Source of the DNA: Haloterrigena sp. H1
GTDB lineage: Archaea > Halobacteriota > Halobacteria > Halobacteriales > Natrialbaceae
Direction: 5' to 3'
DNA: 64,000 nt
NCBI RefSeq assembly: GCF_005938085.1
Contig: NZ_SMZK01000001.1
Span: forward strand, 2,666,001 to 2,730,000
Positions 55,974 through 64,000 of this stretch are shown one piece after another; within the stretch, counting starts at the first letter, position 1; each line of letters begins with the position of its first letter. The position numbers and the translations under genes are program-made. A model generated the notes under the pieces. It saw only the letters and a list, made by a program, of their open reading frames with translations. It did not search any database and was not told the DNA's origin.

Positions 55974-57176
55974 TCAGTCGTCGCTCGTTTCAGCGTCGTC
56001 ATCCTCATCGTCGTCCGCTTTTGCGACGACATCACGGAAGGCGTCGAGGATAACCCGTTTCGTCACGGCCCCGCGGGTCGTCCAGTGATTCGCGTAGTCG
56101 AGCATATCGTCGTAGATGTCGGGCTTACAGCCCGCGGCCTTCGGGTGGCCGCCGCCGTTTACCTTCCCTGCGACTTCGTGGCACCGATCGAACTCGTCGG
56201 TGCCCCGAATCGAGGCCGAGCCAGCGGGTTTGACGATCACGGAGGCGTCGGCACCCTGTTCGCGCATCGCTTCGGCGACCTCGTTCTGTGAACAGCGGCC
56301 GTAGGTGATCCCGACCGTGTAGCCGCCGATCTCTCGCAGTTCCGCCCGGCCGATCGCCTGTTCGATTAGTGCCTCCTTCTCGACGCGGCGTTCGGCGATG
56401 TACTCTTGGACCCAGTCGGGCAGGTCGACGCCGTACTCGCGGACGACCTCGACGTATTCGGCGGGATCGGTCCAGTAGGCGTAGTCCGCCAGATCGTCGC
56501 TGCGTGAGTCCTCGCGCAGCCAGAGGTCGTGATCTCGGGTGACAGCCGCCAGTTCCTCGTACATCGGCCCGAAGTCGTACTCGAGCGAGCGATACACCAC
56601 GTCGGCGCTGCACTCCTCGTCGGAGTCACCGACGACGAGTTCGACACCGGCGTCCAGAACGGCCTGTGCGACGTCGTCGCCCCACTGGTGGTGGTCGTAC
56701 CACGCGACGCTGTCGGCGGTCTCGAGGGCCGCATCGAGTTCCGACTCGACGTACTTGTAGCGATCGGGTGCGAGATCGCAGACGAAGATATCGATCCCCT
56801 CGTCGCCGTATTCGGCGACGCGAGCCAGCGCGTCCTCCACGTCGTGGGGACTCGCAGGAATGAGCGCGACGGTGTGTGGCGTCGGCTCGGGCTCCTCGAG
56901 GGGCTCCTCGTCGGTATCGTCGTCGGCCTCGGTATCGTCGTCCGGTTCCGGGACGTTCTGAACGTCGTCGTAGGCTTCGCGAAGCAGTGCAACGCAGGCC
57001 AGTCCGTCCGCGTCCGGGTCCGCGATAACCGCGACGTTAGCCCCCTCGAGGGCGGCTTCGGTCTGCTGTGCTTCGAGATCTTCCTCGAGCGTGTCGGGCA
57101 GGAAGAAGCCAGTTCCCGGCAGCACAGATTTGCGCGCGAGCGGCAGATCGCCGCTCTCAATGAGTTCGTCGTACAT
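55974..57176 (-). CDS. DHH/DHHA1-family phosphoesterase
   Basis: 400 residues from MYDELIESGDLPLARKSVL; an upstream frame to 57293 is not family-like. ADPDADGLACVALLREAYD (motif D-x-DaDG), WYDHHQW (DHH) and GGGHPKAAG (DHHA1) are all present. An acidic insertion (about residues 77-97, DDDTEADDDTDEEP) separates the first motif from the rest. The family contains nanoRNases and cyclic-dinucleotide phosphodiesterases; which one is unknown. Convergent with the preceding membrane protein gene. Confidence 0.85.
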   Translation of the reverse strand: MYDELIESGDLPLARKSVLPGTGFFLPDTLEEDLEAQQTEAALEGANVAVIADPDADGLACVALLREAYDDVQNVPEPDDDTEADDDTDEEPLEEPEPTPHTVALIPASPHDVEDALARVAEYGDEGIDIFVCDLAPDRYKYVESELDAALETADSVAWYDHHQWGDDVAQAVLDAGVELVVGDSDEECSADVVYRSLEYDFGPMYEELAAVTRDHDLWLREDSRSDDLADYAYWTDPAEYVEVVREYGVDLPDWVQEYIAERRVEKEALIEQAIGRAELREIGGYTVGITYGRCSQNEVAEAMREQGADASVIVKPAGSASIRGTDEFDRCHEVAGKVNGGGHPKAAGCKPDIYDDMLDYANHWTTRGAVTKRVILDAFRDVVAKADDDEDDDAETSDD

Positions 57177-57231
57177 GATAGCTGCTGGGTCTCCTGTCGG
57201 GAAGTAACCGCCGGTCTCGGGTGCCAACGGG

Positions 57232-57311
57232 TGAGACGGTCTGCTGTCGCGACCTCCCGATCCGACCGAAGGACGGTCGCGGCCGGCACCCACTGACAGG
57301 AGTCCGTCTTA
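57232..57311. repeat. Palindromic element, family A (usp 3' end)
   Basis: TGAGACGGTCTGCTGTC and GACAGGAGTCCGTCTTA are the imperfect inverted ends of an 80-base element with a GGTCGCGGCC-like centre. The last three bases are the TAA stop of the universal-stress gene at 57309. Confidence 0.6.
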
Positions 57312-57770
57312 GGAGTCGGCAGTCGACTCGTCGTCACCGTCGGCTTCGGGATCGAGTTGTCGCACGGTCAACACGGGGACGGGTGACGTCCGGACGATGC
57401 GCTCGGCGACGCTGCCAAGCAGCAGGCGGTTCTCGCCGTGGCGGCCGCGGGTGCCAGTCGCGATGACGTCGGCGTCGATCTCACGGGCGTACGCACAGGT
57501 CTCGTCTGCGGGCCGGCCCTCGCGGATCGCGGTCGTCACTTCCTGGTCGGCGCGGTCCTCGACGGTACCGAGGGCGGCATCGGCGGTCGTCTCGAGGGCG
57601 GTACGGAACTCGTCTTGGAGTTGCTCCGGCGAGGCGTCGACCTCGCTGGCATCGATGACCGACAGGGCGTGAATGTCGGCCTCGAAGCGGTCTGCGAGAT
57701 CGAGTGCGATGTCGACGGCCCGTTTGACGCTGTCGGAGCCGTCAGTAGCGACCACGACCGTATCGAACAT
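57309..57770 (-). CDS. Universal stress protein UspA family (ATP-binding type)
   Basis: 153 residues. The N terminus MFDTVVVATDGSDSVKRAVD and the ATP motif G-x2-G-x9-G in GTRGRHGENRLLLGSVAERI are complete, so nucleotide binding is expected. Such proteins respond to starvation, salt and oxidative stress. It diverges from another Usp gene starting 136 bases away. Confidence 0.88.
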   Translation of the reverse strand: MFDTVVVATDGSDSVKRAVDIALDLADRFEADIHALSVIDASEVDASPEQLQDEFRTALETTADAALGTVEDRADQEVTTAIREGRPADETCAYAREIDADVIATGTRGRHGENRLLLGSVAERIVRTSPVPVLTVRQLDPEADGDDESTADS

Positions 57771-57906
57771 ACCGACGACTTACGTTCGCGGTCGCTTAAA
57801 CGTCCCCGTTCGGGCAGGGGTAACGGGCGACGGCCGTGCGAAGGCACAGCGAGCGGCGAGCACGGCGTGGGGTGGCTTTTTTGCCACGGAACACTCACTG
57901 CCGTGT

Positions 57907-58365
57907 ATGGATGCCAGCGAGCCGTTTACCGTCGACACCGTTCTCGCGCCGGTCGACGGTAGCGACGAGTCAGCCACCGCCGTCGAATACGCTATCGCCG
58001 TCGCCGACCGCTACGATGCGTCCGTCCACGCCCTGTTCGTTCTCGGACGGGGCGTCGTCTACGGGCTCGATAACGGCACCGTCGACGAAGACGATATCGC
58101 CGAGACGACACAGGGGTTTTTCGACGACGCCCGTGCGCTCGCCGCCGACGCCGACGTGTCGCTTGCGACCTCCGTCGACGACGGCTTCTCGAAACTACGG
58201 AAGACGCGCCATCCCGGCAACGTCGTCCTCGACACCGCCGATTCGATCGACGCCGACTTCATTGTCCTCCCCAGAGAACCCGTGACCGGTGCCGAAGTAG
58301 AGGTCCTCGAAGATGCCGCCGAGTACGTCCTCTCGTACGCGAGCCAGCCCGTCCTCTCGGTGTAG
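57907..58365 (+). CDS. Universal stress protein-like, without nucleotide motif
   Basis: 152 residues from MDASEPFTVDTVLAPVDGSD. The N-terminal strand-loop APVDGSDESATAVEYAI is of UspA type, but the C-terminal G-x2-G-x9-G(S/T) is missing; the corresponding part reads FIVLPREPVTGAEVEVLED. ATP binding is therefore doubtful. Divergently transcribed from the canonical Usp gene, it may form a heterodimer with it, which is inference. Confidence 0.8.
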   Translation: MDASEPFTVDTVLAPVDGSDESATAVEYAIAVADRYDASVHALFVLGRGVVYGLDNGTVDEDDIAETTQGFFDDARALAADADVSLATSVDDGFSKLRKTRHPGNVVLDTADSIDADFIVLPREPVTGAEVEVLEDAAEYVLSYASQPVLSV

Positions 58366-58371
58366 CCGGCA

Positions 58372-58427
58372 TCATACGGACGGCTGTCAGTGGCTGCGCC
58401 GGAACTGGCTGAGAGGAGTCCGTCTCA
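58372..58427. repeat. Short palindromic element, family A
   Basis: TCATACGGACGGCTGTC at the left and GAGAGGAGTCCGTCTCA at the right, 56 bases apart, with TGCGCCGG in the middle. It begins six bases after the stop of the Usp gene and overlaps the start of the adjoining family B element. Confidence 0.55.
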
Positions 58428-58504
58428 TACTACTGGACAGCAGTCAAGACGAAGCCGGTCGCGAATTTCCGGCCGGCTTCACGTCGTTCTGTCCGACAGT
58501 ATCA
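58425..58504. repeat. Palindromic element, family B (GNAT 3' end)
   Basis: TCATACTACTGGACAG and CTGTCCGACAGTATCA are the ends; inside, GAAGCCGG and CCGGCTTC are perfect complements. Sequence closely matches the copy at 36153-36265 but lacks the latter's internal insertion. The last three bases are the GNAT gene stop codon. Confidence 0.65.
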
Positions 58505-59074
58505 GTCGTCGTCAAGCAGGATCGCCATCTCCTGTTCGAAGCTCTCGGTCCCGGTCGACTCGAAGCCGACCCGTTCGTAGAGGGCGATCGCCGGATTGTT
58601 CCAGCGCTCGACGGTCAGCCACACGCGTCTGATGCCGAGATCAGTAGCGTGACCCAGCAGGTTCTCGAGCAGGATCGTCCCGATACCGGCCTGCTGGTAG
58701 GCCTGCAGGACGAAGATCGCCAGTTCCCACTCGATGCCACTTTTCGCTTCGATCGCGTCCGGATCGTCGCTGTCGGGGACGAGCATCGCGTGGCCGATGG
58801 CGTCGCCGTCGTGGTAAGCGACGACGGTAACGCTGTCCTCGGCGATCGTCTCGAGCCAGTTGCGGATGCGATCCTTACCGGTCGGCGGAATCCCCTGTGC
58901 CCGGTCAGCGGGGTCGAATTCGACGTACATCTCGACGACATCGTCGAGCGCGTCGGCGGTGAACTTCGCCGGTGCGCGGATCTCGATCGGCCGTCCGTCC
59001 CGATCCTCGACCGTCGTCGGCGGCGAGGGGAACGGACCAGACGGCTCGTCTGGGTACTGACGCGATCCAACCAT
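58502..59074 (-). CDS. GNAT-family acetyltransferase
   Basis: 190 residues from MVGSRQYPDEPSGPFP. The acetyl-CoA loop is QQAGIGTILLENLL, preceded by WELAIFVLQAYQ and followed by VWLTVERWNNPAIALYERVGF, a typical GNAT motif A/B order. Substrate unknown. Its start lies two bases after the stop of the Usp gene at 59077, so the two are an operon with the Usp gene first. Confidence 0.85.
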   Translation of the reverse strand: MVGSRQYPDEPSGPFPSPPTTVEDRDGRPIEIRAPAKFTADALDDVVEMYVEFDPADRAQGIPPTGKDRIRNWLETIAEDSVTVVAYHDGDAIGHAMLVPDSDDPDAIEAKSGIEWELAIFVLQAYQQAGIGTILLENLLGHATDLGIRRVWLTVERWNNPAIALYERVGFESTGTESFEQEMAILLDDD

Positions 59075-59076
59075 TG

Positions 59077-59448
59077 TTATCGCACCAGCTTGACTGTCGT
59101 CGGAGCATTGAGCAGGACGAACTCCGTGATCGGCCCGAGCTGGATCTTCCCCATCGGGCTCAGGGTTCCACCGCCGATAACCAGCTCGTCGAACTCGCCT
59201 TGCTCGGCATAATCGACGAGTGCGCTTCCGGGGTCGCCCTCGAGTTTCTCGACGGTGGCGTTCTCGAGGCCTGCATCCTCGAGATGATCGACCGTCAACT
59301 CGTACGTTTCGTCCTGTGAGCGTTTCGATTCGGGCTTGGCAACGATAACGACGGTCAGGTCGTCGCCGACCTCTTGTGTGCGGTCGATGGTCCGCCGAAG
59401 CGTCTTCACCGACTCGTCGCTCCCGCCGAGACCCAGCAACACGTTCAT
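59077..59448 (-). CDS. Short universal stress protein-like
   Basis: 123 residues from MNVLLGLGGSDESVKTLRRT. It has the UspA N-terminal strand and the region DELVIGGGTLSPMGKIQLGPITEFVLLNA in which the ATP-motif glycines are replaced in part. It is shorter than the typical 140-160 residues. Operon with the downstream GNAT gene (two-base gap). Third Usp-like gene within 2 kb. Confidence 0.75.
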   Translation of the reverse strand: MNVLLGLGGSDESVKTLRRTIDRTQEVGDDLTVVIVAKPESKRSQDETYELTVDHLEDAGLENATVEKLEGDPGSALVDYAEQGEFDELVIGGGTLSPMGKIQLGPITEFVLLNAPTTVKLVR

Positions 59449-59523
59449 ACAAAAGACTGTGAGCCGATGGACGAAAACGGTTATGCCGTTTTCCCGGGCG
59501 GTCCGCCATCGTGATTGGGGTCT

Positions 59524-61017
59524 ATGAGTGAAACGCCATCGCATACGCGGCGCATGACGACGCTGTTAAGAATGTGTAGTGAGTACGATGACCGAATGAG
59601 TAATGCGGCGCTCGATGTCGTGGAGTTCCTGCTCACGACGAGCGTGTATTCGGACGACCGGACGCTAGACGAGAACGATCTCCCGCCGTCGTTCCGCCGC
59701 GTATACTGGACCGGCGGCGTCGACGACGACAGCGGAGACGGGGATAACAGCGGTACCAACCGCAAACCCGCCGGGATCAGTCGTCCGCTGTCAGTAACGA
59801 CCACCACTGCGCGTGAGGGGACCGGGGTCGACCGCCCGTGGGAGGCCATCTCGGATCTGATGTTCACCGAACGCGACGAGTTCTCCGGCACGATCACCCT
59901 CGCCCAACAGGAGATGGCCGAGGAGTGGTTCGCCGAGCGCGTCGACGAGGACCGCCTGCTCGAGAACCCGACGCTCGCAAAATACTTCGAGCGCCACGAC
60001 GAGTACGACTTCGACGTCACGCACGAGGAGGCCCGCGAACGCAACCGACCGATTCAGGCCGACCGCGTCTGGATCGACGGGTTGCTCAACCAGTACTTCG
60101 ACGAGGACGACGACGAGGAGATGCTCGACCTTGTCGAAGTGCGCGCCCCAGAGGAGGTCGAGACCTCGCTCGACGACCTCGTGCTCACCAAAGACCAGGA
60201 GAACGAACTCGACAAGATCTCGAAGGCGATCGAACACCGCGAATATCTCGCGAACATCGGGCTGCGCGAGATCGGGAAGCTGCTGTTCGTCGGGCCGCCA
60301 GGCACCGGGAAGACATCGACCGCACAGGCGCTGGCTCAAGACATGGACCTGCCGTTCGTCGAGGTCAAACTCTCGATGATCACCTCGCAGTATCTCGGCG
60401 AGACGGCGAAAAACGTCGACAAGACCTTCGAGGTCGCCAAACGGCTCTCGCCGTGTATCCTCTTTATCGACGAGTTCGACTTCGTCGCCAAGACTCGCCG
60501 CAGCGACGAACACGCCGCACTCAAACGTGCGGTCAACACCCTGCTCAAAAGCATCGACAACATCTCGCTGATCGAGGACGACGTCTTACTCATCGGCGCG
60601 ACGAACCATCCGGACCAACTCGACGACGCCGCCTGGCGGCGCTTCGACGAGATCATCAACTTCCCCAAACCCGACCGCGGCATGCGAGCGGACATCCTCG
60701 ACGTTATCACCCGCACGATGGATATCGAGGAGTTCGATCCACAACTTATCGCTGAAGTCACGCAGGGACTGACCGGCAGCGACCTCCGGATGGTCCTTCG
60801 GGAAGCCGTCCTCGAGGCACTGACCGAAGACCGGACGACGCTGACCCAGGAAGATCTCCTCGACGCCGTCGAGGAGTTCGAGGAGCGCGACACCTTGAAG
60901 AACATGGATATGATGGGCGGCGACCACGATGCGCTCGTCGCCGGTGGCGGCGACCTCGGCGACGCGGCCAGCGACGGTGGGCACTCACACGACCACGACC
61001 ACAGCCACGATCACTGA
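59524..61017 (+). CDS. CDC48/FtsH-type AAA ATPase with His-rich tail
   Basis: 497 residues. Residues 1-205 are an uncharacterised helical acidic domain. The single AAA module has Walker A GPPGTGKT (257-264), Walker B ILFIDEFD (312-319), and an Arg finger region DDAAWRRFDEIINFPKPD. A C-terminal tail ends in GHSHDHDHSHDH, a likely metal-binding segment. No protease domain is present. The family in haloarchaea is a membrane-free unfoldase-like protein of unknown client. The ATG at 59524 is preferred over a TTG nine bases upstream. Confidence 0.8.
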   Translation: MSETPSHTRRMTTLLRMCSEYDDRMSNAALDVVEFLLTTSVYSDDRTLDENDLPPSFRRVYWTGGVDDDSGDGDNSGTNRKPAGISRPLSVTTTTAREGTGVDRPWEAISDLMFTERDEFSGTITLAQQEMAEEWFAERVDEDRLLENPTLAKYFERHDEYDFDVTHEEARERNRPIQADRVWIDGLLNQYFDEDDDEEMLDLVEVRAPEEVETSLDDLVLTKDQENELDKISKAIEHREYLANIGLREIGKLLFVGPPGTGKTSTAQALAQDMDLPFVEVKLSMITSQYLGETAKNVDKTFEVAKRLSPCILFIDEFDFVAKTRRSDEHAALKRAVNTLLKSIDNISLIEDDVLLIGATNHPDQLDDAAWRRFDEIINFPKPDRGMRADILDVITRTMDIEEFDPQLIAEVTQGLTGSDLRMVLREAVLEALTEDRTTLTQEDLLDAVEEFEERDTLKNMDMMGGDHDALVAGGGDLGDAASDGGHSHDHDHSHDH

Positions 61018-61126
61018 CGGGCGGTCGGCCCAGCAGTAGCTCGCGGGTTCTGTATTTTCCGACGCGGATTAATTGCACTGTCCGACCGAATCGATAGAAA
61101 TCCGCTGTCCGACAGCAACCGCCGTC

Positions 61127-61714
61127 TTACTCGCCGTTCGATTCTGCGTCCTCGAGCAACGCCCAGAACCGCTCGGTATCACCCTCGAAGCGCTCGAGCA
61201 GGTCGCGCATCTCCTGTCGGTGGTCGTCGGTCACGTCGACGTGGACCATCCCCTCGTCGGGCTGGCCGTAGACGACGCTTGCACCGTCGGGCGCGGCGAC
61301 GATGGCGGGGAGCGCGACTAGATCTTCCTCACCGTCAACCAGAATCGTCGTCGGCTCGTCCGCCGCGAGCGCGCGCCGAAGCGCCCGCACGACCGGCGCG
61401 GCGAGTTCGGCCGGCGGGTTGGTCACCTCGAGGCTCGCGCCGGCCGTGACCGCCTCGCGGATCTCCGCGTCGACGGCCTCGCGTTTCGTCCGCCCGTCGA
61501 CGAGCGCCACGTCGGGCTGGCGGCCCGCTTCCAGGAGGTGGTAGGTGACGACGTCGCCGACGGCGATGATGGGGCCGTCGACGGCCTCGAGCAGTCGCTC
61601 GGCGTCAGTCTCGATCGGGCCCAGCGGCTCTTTGAGTTCGTGGCGGAGGTCGTCAGGCAATACAAGCAACTGCTCGTCGGCGGGCGTGTCGTCGGCTGTC
61701 TCGTCGCGAGTCAC
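61127..61714 (-). CDS. GTP-dependent dephospho-CoA kinase (DUF359)
   Basis: 195 residues. DGPIIAVGDVVTYHLLEAGRQPDVALVDGRTKRE and ILVDGEEDLVALPAIVAAPDGASVVYGQPDEG are the signatures of the archaeal DUF359 kinases that phosphorylate dephospho-CoA with GTP, completing CoA synthesis. It is the last gene of the aIF2-gamma operon, five bases after spt4. The assignment follows the characterised Thermococcus enzyme. Confidence 0.9.
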   Translation of the reverse strand: MTRDETADDTPADEQLLVLPDDLRHELKEPLGPIETDAERLLEAVDGPIIAVGDVVTYHLLEAGRQPDVALVDGRTKREAVDAEIREAVTAGASLEVTNPPAELAAPVVRALRRALAADEPTTILVDGEEDLVALPAIVAAPDGASVVYGQPDEGMVHVDVTDDHRQEMRDLLERFEGDTERFWALLEDAESNGE

Positions 61715-61719
61715 GACTG

Positions 61720-61917
61720 TTAGCGGACTTTCAGCGCGTACGCACCTGGTTCGGTGATCTGCATCTCCGTCGCAATCTCGCTTTCCTCTGGGTGGGCGAT
61801 GATGACATAGCCCGCCCAGTCTTCGGTCAGCGAGGAGGAGTTACAGGCGTCGCAGGTCTCGTTGTCCGGTTCGTTGACCCGGTGACACTCGCGACAGACG
61901 AGGCGGTTCGATGCCAT
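61720..61917 (-). CDS. spt4: Transcription elongation factor Spt4 (RNA polymerase subunit E'')
   Basis: 65 residues. Two CxxC pairs (CREC and CDAC) make the zinc site, and WAGYVIIAHPEESEIA and ITEPGAYALKVR are family-typical. Spt4 pairs with Spt5 and keeps RNA polymerase processive. It follows rpo7 by two bases. Confidence 0.93.
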   Translation of the reverse strand: MASNRLVCRECHRVNEPDNETCDACNSSSLTEDWAGYVIIAHPEESEIATEMQITEPGAYALKVR

Positions 61918-61919
61918 GG

Positions 61920-62489
61920 TTATTCACCTGCGGTCGCTTCGCGTTTCTTGCGCTCCTCTTCGAGCCACTCGTGTTTGCCGAGGCCGGGCTGTTTCGCGGT
62001 GAGCCCGATCTTCGAGTCGCGCGGGTTGCGCTCGTCGATGCTCTTGGTGACAATGCGGGCCCGGACGGCGTCGTCGACGCCGAGGGACCGGTCGGACTCG
62101 TTCGAGGAGAGCTGCTGATTCTCGCCGTCGAAGGCCAGATACTCGTCGCTGATCTGGGAGACGTGGAGCAGCCCGTCGACGGGACCGATGCCGACGAAGG
62201 CACCGAACTCGACGACTTCGACGACGGTGCCGTCGACGACTTCCTGCATCTCCGGATCGAACGTCACCGCATCGAATTCGGCCTCGTAGTAGACACCTGG
62301 CCGGTTCGGGAGCACTGCCCCCTCACCGATGTCGTGGACTTCGGTGACGGAGACGACGCTCCCGACGTCTTCGTCCATCCGTCCCTCGAGTTTGTCCTGG
62401 AGCAGTCGCTTGACCAACCCCGGCGAGACGTCGCCGAGCTCTTCCGGCGGTACTTCTACCGTATCCTTCAATCTAACCCGTTTGTACAT
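61920..62489 (-). CDS. rpo7: DNA-directed RNA polymerase subunit Rpo7 (E')
   Basis: 189 residues. The N-terminal tip domain (MYKRVRLKDTVEVPPEELG, GVYYEAEFDAVTFDPEMQEVV) is followed by an S1/OB domain (GTVVEVVEFGAFVGIGPVDG). With Rpo4 it forms the polymerase stalk that guides RNA and helps open-complex formation. It directly abuts the PIN-protein gene (stop and start touch) and precedes spt4. Confidence 0.95.
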   Translation of the reverse strand: MYKRVRLKDTVEVPPEELGDVSPGLVKRLLQDKLEGRMDEDVGSVVSVTEVHDIGEGAVLPNRPGVYYEAEFDAVTFDPEMQEVVDGTVVEVVEFGAFVGIGPVDGLLHVSQISDEYLAFDGENQQLSSNESDRSLGVDDAVRARIVTKSIDERNPRDSKIGLTAKQPGLGKHEWLEEERKKREATAGE

Positions 62490-62882
62490 CTATGGTTGAG
62501 TGATCGCTAACTTGTTTCTCCCGCGTAATGCAATTACCGGTCTGCCGGCTTCGAGCACCCGGTCGCGCAGCGGGCGGTCGTTCGTGACGACGTAGTCGAC
62601 GACGCCCTCGCGGGCGAGTTCGACCAAGGCGTCGTCCGCGTACGATGCTTCCGTGTCGACGGCGAGACAGCGTTCGGTCGCCAGGTCGTGGCCGACAGTC
62701 GCGGCCGTTCCCTCCTGGCCCCCTTTCTCGGAGAGCCGACGGAGTTCCTCGAGGACGGCCTGTGGGAGTATCGGCTCGTAGGCGTCAAGCAGCCGCTCGA
62801 GCTCGTCGAACAGCCGGACGTCGAGTTCGACCGGCATCATCAACGCGCTCGTATCGAGGGCGACCTGCGTCCGATCGCTCAT
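62490..62882 (-). CDS. PIN-domain ribonuclease-like protein
   Basis: 130 residues. ALDTSALMM (first acid), VLEELRRLSEKGGQEG, YADDALVELAREG and VVTNDRPLRDRVLEAG give the four acidic positions of a PIN nuclease. This Fcf1/VapC-like protein is conserved next to aIF2-gamma across archaea, and a role in rRNA or mRNA processing is assumed. No antitoxin gene is adjacent, so it is unlikely to be a toxin. Confidence 0.85.
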   Translation of the reverse strand: MSDRTQVALDTSALMMPVELDVRLFDELERLLDAYEPILPQAVLEELRRLSEKGGQEGTAATVGHDLATERCLAVDTEASYADDALVELAREGVVDYVVTNDRPLRDRVLEAGRPVIALRGRNKLAITQP

Positions 62883-62883
62883 C

Positions 62884-64000
62884 TCAGTCCGTCAGCGTTC
62901 CCAGTCCGATCAGCCGCCAGCGGGCGCCGATGCGGCGGTTGATCGCGATTTTCGTCCCGGGATCGGCGGCGACGGGCCGTTTGAGGTTGACCTCACACTC
63001 TCCTTCGCGGGCGCTGGTGACGGCGCCGACGGTCGTCGCCGTACCGACGGTCATCATCAGCGGTTCACCGGTGCTGATCTCGTCGACCGTCTCGCCCTGT
63101 TCCGCGCCGACGACCCGCTCGAGCAGGTCGACTTCCATAGTGAACTGCTCCCACGTCGGCGGGAGCGAGCCCGGCGGCCCGGCCATGCGGCCCGCCAGCG
63201 CGTCACCTTTGGTGAGCGAGGGATCGAGTCCGGTTCCGACGCCGAGCAGCCCGCCCGGCGTGACCGTGTCGACCGTTTCGCCGCCGGCCTGCAGCGAGCG
63301 GATCGTCGTCTCGATCGGGACGTACTCGGTCTGGCCGCCCTCCTCGACCTCGCGGCCGGGGCGGATCTCGATCTCGTCGCCGACCTCAAGTTCGCCCTGC
63401 ACGAGACTGCCGCCGAGGACGCCACCAGAGAGGTCCCGTGCGGTCGTGCCGGGTTTGTTGATGTCGAAACTGCGGGCGACGTGCATCCGTGGGTCGGCGT
63501 CGGGATCCCGATCCGGCGTGGGGATCTCCTCTTCGATCGCCTGGATGAGCAGATCGAGGTTGACCTCCTGGCCCGCGGAGACGGGGACGATGGGGGCATC
63601 TTCGGCGACCGTGCCTGCGACGAACTCCTTGATCTGTTCGTAGTTGTTCCGAGCCGTATCGGCGTCGACGAGGTCGACCTTGTTCTGAGCGATGACGATG
63701 TTGTCGATGCCGATGATATCGAGCGCCATCAGGTGCTCTTCGGTCTGGGGCTGGGGGACGGGCTCGTTGGCGCTGACGACCAGCACCGCGCCGTCCATCA
63801 GCGAGGCACCCGAGAGCATCGTCGCCATCAGGGTCTCGTGACCCGGGGCGTCGACGAACGAGACGGTCCGCAGCGGCTCGCTTTCCGAGCCGTCCGGACA
63901 CTCCTCCGTGACGGTGTAACATTCGGGTTCGTCGAGTCCCTCACAGTGACGGAACGTGGCGTCGGCGTAGCCGAGTCGAATGGAGATGCCGCGTTTCATC
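62884..64000 (-). CDS. eif2g: Translation initiation factor aIF2 subunit gamma (5' end outside window)
   Basis: About 371 C-terminal residues are visible; the P-loop (G1) lies beyond the right edge. The second and third G-motifs DAPGH and NKVD (AQNKVDLV) are present, followed by domains II and III ([20 protein letters not shown]). The gamma subunit carries Met-tRNAi to the small ribosomal subunit with GTP. It heads an operon with the PIN gene, rpo7, spt4 and DUF359 kinase. Confidence 0.95.
   Translation of the reverse strand, partial: MKRGISIRLGYADATFRHCEGLDEPECYTVTEECPDGSESEPLRTVSFVDAPGHETLMATMLSGASLMDGAVLVVSANEPVPQPQTEEHLMALDIIGIDNIVIAQNKVDLVDADTARNNYEQIKEFVAGTVAEDAPIVPVSAGQEVNLDLLIQAIEEEIPTPDRDPDADPRMHVARSFDINKPGTTARDLSGGVLGGSLVQGELEVGDEIEIRPGREVEEGGQTEYVPIETTIRSLQAGGETVDTVTPGGLLGVGTGLDPSLTKGDALAGRMAGPPGSLPPTWEQFTMEVDLLERVVGAEQGETVDEISTGEPLMMTVGTATTVGAVTSAREGECEVNLKRPVAADPGTKIAINRRIGARWRLIGLGTLTD

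Overview
The window is chromosomal DNA of a halophilic archaeon (class Halobacteria). The evidence is strongly acidic proteins, high GC with very frequent CTCGAG in coding DNA, archaeal information-processing genes (eIF-5A, aIF2-gamma, Rpo7, Spt4, S6e, archaeal/eukaryotic-type ProRS, Orc1/Cdc6), the archaeal lipid enzyme glycerol-1-phosphate dehydrogenase, and many leaderless genes with a TATA-like box about 27 bases before the start codon. The CTCGAG bias suggests Natrialbales (Natrinema/Haloterrigena-like), but that is inference. Both edge genes are cut: an enolase-superfamily-like gene on the left and the gene for aIF2-gamma on the right.

Layout. 1-12 kb is core metabolism: eIF-5A with an overlapping agmatinase-family gene, a NUDIX hydrolase, quinone oxidoreductase, a luciferase-like oxidoreductase, aconitase, dUTPase, membrane proteins and 6-phosphogluconate dehydrogenase. 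12-18.5 kb is accessory in character: a tRNA-Arg(CCG)-like gene interrupted in its T arm by two hairpins, lower-GC genes, an orc1/cdc6 gene flanked by seven 21-bp ORB-like repeats (a candidate replication origin), an SRA-like/HNH nuclease gene and a convergent PD-(D/E)XK-like gene. 18.5-29 kb holds a DCC-family thiol oxidoreductase, a P-type ATPase with altered metal motifs, a propeller membrane protein, an Hsp20-like protein, a DUF1326/DUF2182 pair, a sulfatase-fold enzyme and a PAP2 phosphatase. 29-43 kb holds a solitary NuoCD fusion, a YeiH-like exporter preceded by a 46-residue gene, a solitary trpB, a HIT protein, a glycosyltransferase, an S9 peptidase, G1P dehydrogenase, a RecA/KaiC-like protein and an Arg/Gln/Gly-rich repeat protein. 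43-53 kb holds glutamate synthase with palindromes upstream, proS, a beta-CASP nuclease and small membrane proteins. 53-64 kb holds S6e, conserved small proteins, a DHH phosphoesterase, three universal stress proteins, a GNAT enzyme, a CDC48-like AAA ATPase with a His-rich tail, and the conserved operon aIF2-gamma / PIN / rpo7 / spt4 / dephospho-CoA kinase.

Cross-cutting pattern. At least eleven short imperfect palindromes in two related families (outer repeats resembling TGATACGGTCTGCTGTC and TGATACTRYYGGACAG) are scattered between genes. In eight cases the outermost bases of the palindrome are the stop codon of the neighbouring gene. This, the candidate origin, the interrupted tRNA and the Arg-rich protein are the most unusual features. 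No rRNA, CRISPR array, intact transposase or integrase gene was seen.
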